A stretch of DNA of 27,500 nucleotides from the NCBI GenBank assembly GCA_018398765.1, contig JAHBMJ010001381.1:1-27500 (forward strand), written 5' to 3'. The notes under the pieces were generated by a model. That model was given only the letters and a program-made list of their open reading frames with translations, made no database searches and had not been told where the DNA came from. Shown here in pieces: positions 18,286-24,715 of this stretch. The translations under genes were made by a program, and so were the position numbers. The DNA comes from Chromera velia (lineage: Eukaryota; Sar; Chromeraceae). Positions within the stretch are counted from its first letter, which is position 1; every line of letters starts with the position of its first letter.

Positions 18286-19786
18286 TTGTCTGTCTATTTG
18301 TCTGTGTGTTTTTCTGTTTGATGGCAAATACTTATGCAGTTTGACTAGGGCATTTCACTGGCAAGACGATTGAGTGGACGCCTGAAGGTTTGATCAGTCA
18401 CTCCATATGACCAGCACACGTGGTCAGCTGAGACAGTTTCACGATGGCCTCTTCTTTGCACTCTCCATCAACTGATAGACGTAGCATTCAAAGGAAGACT
18501 CATTTCTCTTTTCGGTTGCCTCCCTCTTTGCATCCCCGGCCTGCGCAGATAAGAGCCTTCTCCCGGCAACACGACCTCTCGGTCGCACTGCCGTCACCGA
18601 TGCTTGACAAGTATGGTCTCTTTCTCAGTCCCAATTTGAATCCAGGGAATGGACGCGCGAGGAGCGTCCTCGTGGTGGTCCCTCAGCGCTGCGTGCTTGA
18701 CTCTGGCAGTCGTATCATTTCGGACTCCCGTCTTGCCTCTCGGGACTTTTTGTTTGCTCGAAAGGAGGGGGAAAACGACGCACGCACTCCTGTTCCGCTG
18801 AGAGTCTGGAAAGGGAGACAGACGGGCAAGTCTGCAGAGAAGAAAAACGAGAGGGGGGCAGTGAGGCACCAAAAGCAAGGATCTGTCGAGAGATCAACCT
18901 CCCGACTTTCCCCCTTAGAGGGTGCAGTTGAGTTCCTCGAGGAGTCCCCCCACTGCTCTGTTCTGCGTCTCTTTGTGAGGTGTCCGGAGGCCCCGAGTGG
19001 CGTCGTGGGTCTGGACATGTCGAACGCCCGACCGGTGACAAAAGAAGAGATTGATCAGATCGAGAATGAACAGGGCTCGGGGGCATTTGTTGGCGAGAAA
19101 CACTTTATGGGATCGAGGCAAGGGGAAGGGGTGGAAAAAGGGGGAGGGGTACAAGAGAATCAAGACAGGCGATTTTCCATGAACAAAAAAATGAATCAGA
19201 TTGTCCAAACGATCAACCAATGCAGTGGAGGAGGAGGGAAAGACAGAAAGCATCCTTTCCCAACTCTGGAGGAGTCTCACTGTGAGAAGAGGAGGGTGGC
19301 AGCAGAGGAGACAAAATTTGAAGGACAGACGCAAGGTGTGGAGGAGAGCAGAGAAACCATCGAGGTTCTCTGTCAGATAGCTGATCAATTGTTGCAGTGG
19401 AAACGCGACCGTTCAGCTGCTTTCCGGTCGATGCCTGTTTGGACAAATTTGGGGAAGCAGCTGGAAGAAGACATGAAGAGGTACGTGGGTGTGTGGACAG
19501 AACGAGCGCTCGATATTTGTTCTGCTGTCTAGCTTATCCCCTCTCTCTCTCTCTCACTCTCTCTGTTTCTTTCTTTCTTTCTTTCTTTCTGCCTTTCCGT
19601 GAATCTTTCTTTTTTCGTTCGTCCGTTCGTTCTCTCTCTCTCTCTCTCTCTCTCGTGCGCGCGCCCGCGCGCGGACACAAACACACACACGCACGCACAC
19701 ACGCTCTGGTCTTGGTGTTCGTTCCCATCGCGCACACAGCCCCCGTCAGCCCTTCCGTTCTCCTCTGATGCGTTCGTCTGTGTGAG

Positions 19787-19826
<40 letters not shown>

Positions 19827-20834
19827 TGTGTGTGTGTGTGCAGAATTCGTCCCTTCGGCTGGAGTACCGCTTATTTGGCAGCTCGGCTATTTCTCAGACC
19901 TCTTCAGGTATCTGTGCTCGGCAAAAGTTCCGACAGACACGCAGACGCCCTCATTCCCAGAGCAACTGCTGTGTTGATCTCCTGGACCTCGGCTTTCTCT
20001 TTTCTGTTCCTCTTTGCCTTGTTCTTTGGGGTGCTCTCCGAGGACACCCCCGAGATCAGTGAAGACATGGGGTTCTTGGAGATCCTGTCCGCCGTCGTTT
20101 CCACATTCACGGGGCGCACAATCCTGGCTGCGTTTCTGATCTACGGCCTCACCCTCCCTGTCAGCATGTTGACAGACTTCCTCCTGCGTCCCCGCACTCC
20201 CCAAGTGACAATGCTGAAGAACTTGAGTGAGAAGGCGAGACGGGGGGGGAGGGTCACGGTGGAGGACGCCAATTACTTCTGGGGGTCGAGGGTCTCCACC
20301 TGCAGGCCTCCAGAGGAAAAGGGAAGCTGTTGCTGTCTGAAGAGGGGGGCCTCTGAGAAGAAGGAGAAAGGGCGGCAAAGTCTCACCGCGAATGCCGTTC
20401 AATCTCTCCTCCCCTCCTCGCGTCGTAGGAGGGAAGCGGTGAACTCGCTGGTCGGATGGAGGAGGAAGAAAGTGGGTGAGGAAAGAGAAAAGCGTGTAGT
20501 TGAAGACGGCAGTTCGGAAATGTCGATTTACAGAGCCTCAAAGAAATGGGTTCTTCCAGAGAGCTACCGAGCCTGGTGGCTTTGGAGAAATCACCAGCGA
20601 ACCGTTGGGGGCATCTGTTTTTGCGTCTTTTGGATTCTCCTTTGTGCTTTCTATCTCGTTTGTTTCGCCCTGAACTACCCTGTCAGACCCGCAGACCTCG
20701 CACAGGTCGGCACCACGGTTCTGGGCCTCCTCATTATTCACGGCGTCATTCGGCCCCTTTTTCTTAGCGCAGGGCTCGGCGCTAGTCTGGTTCTCTTGCT
20801 TAGCGTCATGCAGCACCCAGGCACTGATTTGTGA
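9053..20834 (+). CDS. FG-GAP propeller / EGF / GAIN-GPS-like / multi-span membrane protein, 19 exons
   Basis: Proposed exons: 9053-9653, 10411-10629, 10897-11112, 11782-11997, 12121-12360, 12629-12817, 13163-13198, 13504-13551, 13819-13953, 14413-14523, 14787-14953, 15076-15381, 15671-15923, 16184-16913, 17111-17589, 17746-17832, 17995-18119, 18549-19480, 19844-20834. All introns are GT-AG, every join is phase-compatible, and together they give one open frame of about 2,026 residues ending at TGA 20832-20834. Order: seven FG-GAP blades, three EGF-like modules, a Ser/Thr-rich helical GAIN-like region, a Cys-rich GPS-like segment, a membrane span, a long cytoplasmic loop, and about four C-terminal spans. 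The plan recalls polycystin-1 or adhesion receptors, with an integrin-alpha-like head; a role in calcium-dependent surface adhesion or sensing is inferred. The N-terminus is uncertain: ATG 9053 precedes a hydrophobic stretch that could be a signal peptide, but that stretch also resembles an intron 3' end (CTTTACAG at 9119-9126). Exons in the 17.5-18.1 kb loop are the least certain. Confidence 0.75.
9725..9750. repeat. (CATT)n microsatellite in intron 1
   Basis: A short ATTC array lies in the intron 9654-10410, which also holds a (CTGT)n array at about 9978-10016. Neither is coding. Confidence 0.9.
10411..12360 (+). CDS. FG-GAP blades 3-6, one per exon (10411-10629, 10897-11112, 11782-11997, 12121-12360)
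   Basis: Four consecutive exons of 219, 216, 216 and 240 bases, each starting and ending in phase 1 and each encoding one propeller blade. The shared order is a short polar start, G-x-[IVA]-x-[VL]-[IVF]-[FY]-G strand, DGxxGFxhNG strand, then the calcium loop: GDVNGDGIDD, DINNDGIKD, GDVNGDGIDD, GDVNGDGVND. Acceptors (CCCGCAG, GAATGCAG, TTTTGCAG, ACTTGCAG) and donors are clear. Introns fall at the same place in every blade, just after the calcium-loop strand. Confidence 0.9.
12629..13551 (+). CDS. FG-GAP blade 7 split over two exons, plus closing strand (12629-12817, 13163-13198, 13504-13551)
   Basis: The seventh blade has GEAYLVFG and LDGTNGIIFQG, then GDINKDG at the end of exon 12629-12817. 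Its VNDFIVGAHKA continuation is a separate 36-base exon at 13163-13198. An intron therefore interrupts the calcium loop itself. The 48-base exon at 13504-13551 encodes SLSTAGEVYVLFG, the strand that would close the propeller onto blade 1. The donor at 13552 (GTCCGTCAG) is chosen because it keeps phase 1 with the EGF exon; reading through meets a stop at about 13582. Confidence 0.85.
13201..13231. repeat. (CT)n tract directly after a splice donor
   Basis: About 15 CT units begin two bases after the GTGAG donor of exon 13163-13198. The tract is therefore at the 5' end of the intron rather than at the usual 3' polypyrimidine position. Confidence 0.9.
13819..14953 (+). CDS. Three EGF-like exons (13819-13953, 14413-14523, 14787-14953)
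   Basis: Exon 1 encodes ADECTLGTHNCHATHATC followed by SCTCNSGYSGTG, a calcium-binding-type EGF with six cysteines. Exon 2 is a shorter Cys-rich module with VCTGESGC, WTCASYGDC and GICQCV, atypical for EGF. Exon 3 begins DVDECALGTHVCPSIATC and reaches YECE, then runs into an acidic linker; it lacks the last two cysteines of a full EGF. Exons 1 and 2 are symmetric phase 1-1 (135 and 111 bases), as in shuffled EGF exons of animals. Exon 3 leaves in phase 0 at AAC|GTCCGT. Confidence 0.8.
14300..14410. repeat. (CTGT)n tract before the second EGF exon
   Basis: CTGT units at about 14302-14340, then a duplicated AGAAGAAACATATAGTCT block (near 14346 and 14380), run up to the acceptor at 14411-14412. 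They form most of the 3' part of this intron. Confidence 0.85.
15076..15923 (+). CDS. Ser/Thr-rich helical region, GAIN subdomain A-like (15076-15381, 15671-15923)
   Basis: Two exons of 306 and 253 bases encode long Ser/Thr/Ala-rich predicted helices (for example VADKISSTISNIQSSG, TTSKGLDSLLSGTD, LSSLEKTLQSASADAG). The composition and the place between EGF modules and a Cys-rich juxtamembrane segment match the helical half of a GAIN or REJ-type region. There is no diagnostic motif, so this is inference from position and composition. The first exon is preceded by a TCTGTCTGCAG acceptor. Confidence 0.55.
16184..16913 (+). CDS. Exon with GAIN/GPS-like Cys-rich segment and first membrane span
   Basis: A 730-base exon. 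After further helical Ser/Ala-rich sequence come beta-like segments (GLAVVTWGSDVRNYVGG, SVRLMWCGEDV), an Arg-run (NRRRRRLSS), and a Cys-rich stretch CSSFDGENDQWSSLC...GGCECEG. The latter resembles the C-x-W...C...C-x-C framework of a GPS motif, but no H-L-[ST] cleavage tripeptide follows. It ends in NALLWVVGALLGGFLLHIL, a clear membrane span. The donor at CTCAT|GTAGGT removes an apparent TAG stop. Confidence 0.75.
17111..18119 (+). CDS. Cytoplasmic-loop exons (17111-17589, 17746-17832, 17995-18119)
   Basis: The exon at 17111 is opened by TTTGCAG in phase with the previous one and encodes a mostly polar segment with helix-like VEAACLNTKAVLAAAWENRHQ, an acidic Ala/Glu stretch, and ALSFRQTDLVALLTADAQKVL. 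The two later small exons (WQLLSAARFLICSGHF, and GSGELYQTQIVSADG to VLLTIGSSFLQ) are joined by phase and splice sites. For the middle exon an alternative donor at 17874 exists. I recognise no domain; a PLAT domain, expected here in polycystin-1, is not visible. Confidence 0.5.
18142..18312. repeat. (CTGT)n/(CTAT)n microsatellite in an intron
   Basis: About 170 bases of CTGT with interspersed CTAT and CTTT variants follow the donor at 18120. The long Leu/Ser/Val/Cys frames across it are repeat artefacts. Confidence 0.95.
18549..19480 (+). CDS. Large loop exon, low-complexity and coiled regions
   Basis: A 932-base open exon between CTGCGCAG at 18541-18548 and a GTACGT donor at 19481. It begins IRAFSRQHDLSVALPSPMLD and includes ARSVLVVVPQRCVLDSG and HCSVLRLFVRCPEAPSG, a basic/Ser-rich insert and a Glu/Gly/Gln-rich insert. 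It ends in a helical segment (ETIEVLCQIADQLLQWKRD) with Trp/Leu-rich follow-up. No known domain is recognised. The inserts look fast-evolving. Confidence 0.65.
19535..19843. repeat. (CT)n, (CTTT)n, (CA)n and (TG)n tracts in the last intron
   Basis: The intron 19481-19843 is almost wholly simple repeats: CT and CTTT arrays at about 19538-19650, a CGCG patch, CACA at about 19677-19702, and an approximately 60-base TG array (about 19780-19840) ending directly in the CAG acceptor of the last exon. Confidence 0.9.
19844..20834 (+). CDS. Last exon: about four membrane spans of the receptor
   Basis: The exon begins right after a (TG)n CAG acceptor and joins in phase 2 to the previous exon. Hydrophobic spans: AVLISWTSAFSFLFLFALFF (about 19970-20035); TILAAFLIYGLTLPVSMLTD (about 20117-20180); a basic cytoplasmic loop with a Cys cluster (CCCLKRG) and KKEKG; GGICFCVFWILLCAFYLVCF (about 20608-20675); and GTTVLGLLIIHGVIRPLFLS (about 20709-20770), continuing to LGASLVLLLSV. 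The VI-PL pattern in the last spans recalls the C-terminal pore-less bundle of polycystin-1-like proteins of alveolates. It stops at TGA 20832-20834. Confidence 0.8.
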
Positions 20835-22580
20835 TTCTGCCTGAGAGAAGGTTTGAGTACAGAAGCTCCCGATTGGGACCGACTATTTTGATGATCGAAC
20901 TCTCTCTCAGCATGTCTGCACTGGGATCTGCCCATTATTTGTCCCTTTTTGCATCCCCACGGTCCATTCCATGACAAACCTACCTCTTCAGTGCCTCCAA
21001 GCTTTCATTAGCCACCAGACTGTCCTACTAAATAGAAATCCCTTCTGATAAAAAGAAAGCAAGACACTATTAAAAAGCTATACTAATTATAATTTTCAAA
21101 TTTTTAATATTCTGAGAGCACACCGCAGAAACACAGTGTTTCTTGTTACAATGTTTTGATGTATAAGTAAGACTAACAGTATATAAATAAGTTCAGAATA
21201 ATTAGAATAACTGGGCACGTATTTCATAATATGTGCCTATGATTTGTCCAGTATGATTATGTTAGATTATGCATACTATCTTTTCAATGCACTACTATAC
21301 TTTATGACGTGTAAGGATATGTAAAAACATGTTACAACGTATATTAAAGTATTTTGAAGTCTTGTATGAAGACTAATAATTTAAAGACTTTAAAGTTTTA
21401 CAGCCAGTTACAGCCAATAACCTACAATAACCGCTAGAGTCTTCAAATATGATGATTTGTATTAGGTTAAATTTATTATTGGATTGGCATTATAAAAAAA
21501 TATCTAATACTACAAAGGTAATCATTTATTCAATCAATCAATCAATCATAATTTTAAATTGATCAGTATTGATCAGTCAATCAACAAAAAAAAAATTAAT
21601 CAATTTGTATTAATTCATACGCTTTTTAATTCGATCCTTTTTAATAATTTAATATAATTTATAAGTATCTGACAGTATGTATTTTAACGTGTTGTTTTTA
21701 TTAGTTTTCAATATAGTTTTGGATCAGTTCTTATACACAGTTGCCTACAGTAGCCTTCTTCTTCAGGAGTTTGTATGGCGGCCACACACCCATGGATACA
21801 TCATAATATATCGAATGAGAATATTTTGCATGTGTGTATGGGGAATATTTTGTGTGTATGAAATTGATGATTGAGGGTTTTGTTATGTATGCCGCATCCC
21901 CATATATGAGGGGTAGATCTATGTGTATGAAATTGTGTGTGTTGCCCTCACGCCCCCCCCCCACTCAATGGTGCATGCGGCGCTAACCAAGTCACTGAGC
22001 ATATGCTACGAAACCTAAAAAGCCGGCTTTTCCCGGGAGCTCTCAGGAGCGCTGAGGAGAACTAGAAATAAAAATTCAAGGCACTAACATAAAAGGTGAA
22101 TTGATTAAGTGCCACCCTGTGTACACAGCTAAATATTAATATAGCTTGGTTAGTAGTTTAGCTCGGTCGCTAAAAAGTTTAGATACAGTAGCACTCGGAT
22201 AGAAGGAGTGATGATCAGCCGCTCCTAACGGAAAAGGCAAGGTCGTGGAAAGACTTGAAGAGCTCATAGGTGGTTGAGGTCGAGGGTTTAGAAGGTTTTG
22301 ATGTAGGTTTTAAATTATATTTTGGTCGGCTTACTACTTAAGAACCGTTAGTTCAGATCAGATAGAAGTCTTTACATACATAAACTTTGGTTTTACTATT
22401 TGTATTACTCTTTATTCTTCAAAGAGTCTACTTGATTATTGATAAAGTTCTATCCCAGATTTTCAATTATTTGTATTATGAAAAGCGAGTCTTGAGGAAA
22501 CCGCAAGGACAAGACCATGCTGACAGGTGGACTGCTAGGCGCTGCCAAGCGGCCTCCAGGCAAGCTGATTCACTGAATAC
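20835..22580. other. AT-rich gene-poor spacer
   Basis: After the stop codon the DNA turns strongly AT-rich at about 21000 and stays so to about 22480, with a GC-richer patch near 21960-22060. Only short frames are seen. Small features include a (CAAT)n run at about 21527-21548, a direct repeat TGTGTATGAAATTG (about 21855 and 21921) and a nine-base C run near 21952. No RNA gene or transposon ends were recognised. Confidence 0.6.
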
Positions 22581-22599
22581 TAATCGATGAATGCAAACA

Positions 22600-23155
22600 C
22601 AGACGCAAGCATGCACACAGCATGCAGACATACAGACAGCACTGTCACTCAAGTACAAAGAAAGACCAACGTGTATAAGCGTATGCATGATGCAGACAGA
22701 CTGAGAGGCTGGAAGACAGGTAAAGACGCAGGCAGGCAGGCTGACCGGCCGGAGTAAGCAGACAGAGCCGTGCGTATTTATCTATCCACCCATCAATCTA
22801 TCGATCCACCCATCCGATCCTCCATCCATCCATCCATGCATGCATCCATCTATCCATCCACTCATTCATCAATGCATCCATCCATTCATTCATTCACCCA
22901 TTCACTCATCCATCCATCATTTATGCATGTCTATCTGACTGCCTAACTGACTGCACGACTGTCTGCATGGCAGTGCTTGCATGCGTGGGTGCATGACTGA
23001 CTGCCTGCCTGCCTCACTCACTCACTCACTCTTGATCACTCTCCGTCACTCTCACTCTCACTCTCTCACTGTCACCCATTCACTCCCATATACACACACA
23101 TATACACACACATACACACACACATACACACACATATATACACACACACACACAC

Positions 23156-23195
<40 letters not shown>
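22600..23195. repeat. Compound microsatellite region (CAGA, CATC, CACT, CA, GA)
   Basis: Successive arrays: CAGACA-type repeats at 22600-22760, CATC/CATT repeats at about 22785-22920, CACT repeats at about 23013-23080, (CA)n/(CATA)n at about 23090-23158, and (GA)n at 23160-23194. No gene is seen. Confidence 0.9.
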
Positions 23196-23197
<2 letters not shown>

Positions 23198-23720
23198 CGG
23201 GTCCAATCTTTGCCGTCTTTAGCCGTCTTTGTTTTCTTCTGCCGTCCCCGCCGTGTGCTAGGCCGTGTGCAAGTCACTCTCTACTTACCATGCCCTTCTC
23301 TACATCACGTCTGTCTGCTGAGTTCCCTTCATTTTCCTCTCTTTCTTCCTGTCCTCCCCTACCTGTAGGCATAACGCATGTATACAGTAAAAAGATGACC
23401 TGTGGCCGTCAATGAAGATGCAATAGCGGAGATGGTCAGTCTGCATCATGACGATCTTTTGCTTCATAGAGATACGTCTGTCGGGTGGAAAATCAAAGTA
23501 AAGACGCATGAAGATATCTTTGGCTGGTTTTGAACCGACTTGTATGGTATTCTTCCAGGTGGCCTTATGCCTCTGTCTGTCTGGCTGTGAGCGTCACTGA
23601 GCTCCCTGGCCGTCTCCCTTCCGACTGACCTCTCTGCCATAGGACGAAGGGGTTAAACTTTCCGGTCCCACCCTATACTAACACAAGTAAGGCTAGAGGG
23701 CGGATGAAAAGTGAGAGATC
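23196..23720. other. Intergenic DNA, no gene recognised
   Basis: Mixed composition, with only short frames. It leads into the TATA-like site at 23724. Confidence 0.5.
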
Positions 23721-23723
23721 CCC

Positions 23724-23730
23724 TATAAAA
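23724..23730 (+). promoter_or_regulatory. TATAAAA box, promoter-like site without an assigned gene
   Basis: CCCTATAAAAGAGGC is a textbook TATA box with GC-rich flanks; a start site would fall near 23755-23760. Downstream are two similar ATG contexts (CATGTCTGCTGATA at 23822 and CATGTCTGCCGATA at 23844), each followed by a very short frame. It may belong to a retroelement LTR or an unrecognised transcript. Function is inferred from the motif only. Confidence 0.4.
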
Positions 23731-24027
23731 GAGGCAACCCGACAGGCTACGCTCCGACTTTTTGTCTGACTTTCTTGCCTCTGACTTTTTTTTGGCATTC
23801 TTAAGTACTATAGTGTTCAATCATGTCTGCTGATACTCCCCAACATGTCTGCCGATAACTTTGACACCCTCTGCCTCACTCCAACTTTGTGACCCACATG
23901 ACTTGATGCACAACTGTCTGATGGCTTCTTTGCCGTCTCTCTCTGTCTTTTTTTGGACTGACCATTGCTTTCCTAAAGCAGAGTTTCTCAGTAGTTGGAC
24001 TTGTGCATATACGTGTGTCTGCAGGTA

Positions 24028-24715
24028 TTAAGCACAGACAGAGAGAAGCGTCAGAGTGTGAAGCGCTGTGGGTGTCAAGAAAGGACCTAATAGATCCACA
24101 TGGTTGGGGTAGATTCTAATATGAAAATAACCGTCTTGTAGATCGCACTTTGCCATATACGACCCGGGTTTAAGACCCCTTAACCCATGTCGAATCGACG
24201 ATAACCCTATCACCGTGTCTTGGGTGGCATCGTTTATATCTGAGGCCGTCATATCAATAATGATCCTTGGCTGTCCTGATTGTTTTGGCACCGCTCCAAT
24301 CGGTAATACAATGTGTAGTTTTCTCTCACACCTCTCAATAATGCCTTCTCTTTCCAGTCTTTCCAACTCTTGTTTCACTTTGCTCCCAAAGTCAAAGAGG
24401 GATGTATAGTTTTTCAACATAGTCTCCGACGGCCAAATCTTTAGTGAGATTTTGAACCTCTCTCCCAACTTTTGTACCACCGTAGCATCCATGCCTAACT
24501 CAACCATGACTTTTGGTTTTAATGCTGGACCTTTGTCCCATTTTGCTACGGCTGGCCATCCCAGTGGAGTCCCTACCAGTGGGCTCAGTACTACCCATTT
24601 TCCTAACTGCATCGGCCATTTTCCTTCTAATATTGGTAATGGATTACCTTTCTGCGTGAAGGTAACGTCTCCTTCTTTCCATGCTTCTGCTACCTGTGCC
24701 AATGCCGTCGCTTAC
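24028..24715 (-). pseudogene. Truncated reverse transcriptase of a retroelement
   Basis: An open stretch of about 225 codons after an in-frame stop. It shows the 5' part of a reverse transcriptase: KQELERLEREGIIERCE (about residues 110-126), PIGAVPKQSGQPRIIIDMT (the conserved PKxxGxxRxxxD block), and SYMAKCDLQDGYFHIRIYP, which holds the first catalytic Asp (KxDLxxGYxxI), then HVDLLG. After LLG (about position 24087) the similarity ends, so the YxDD motif, RNase H and integrase or recombinase are missing. The DL-GYFHI and H-LLG pattern suggests a DIRS-like or Ty3-like element; I cannot decide which. It is dead as it stands. Confidence 0.75.

Noticed and set aside
18120..18345. Cys/Leu/Ser/Val-repeat protein frames
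   Set aside because: They are (CTGT)n read in different frames inside an intron.
18700..19100. PLAT domain expected in the first cytoplasmic loop of polycystin-1-like proteins
   Set aside because: No Trp/Gly-rich PLAT pattern could be found in the loop exons, so the protein is not called a true polycystin-1.
22981..23415. Frame starting MRGCMTDCLPAS with Thr/His and Glu/Arg repeats
   Set aside because: It is driven by CACT, CA and GA microsatellites, with no recognisable domain.
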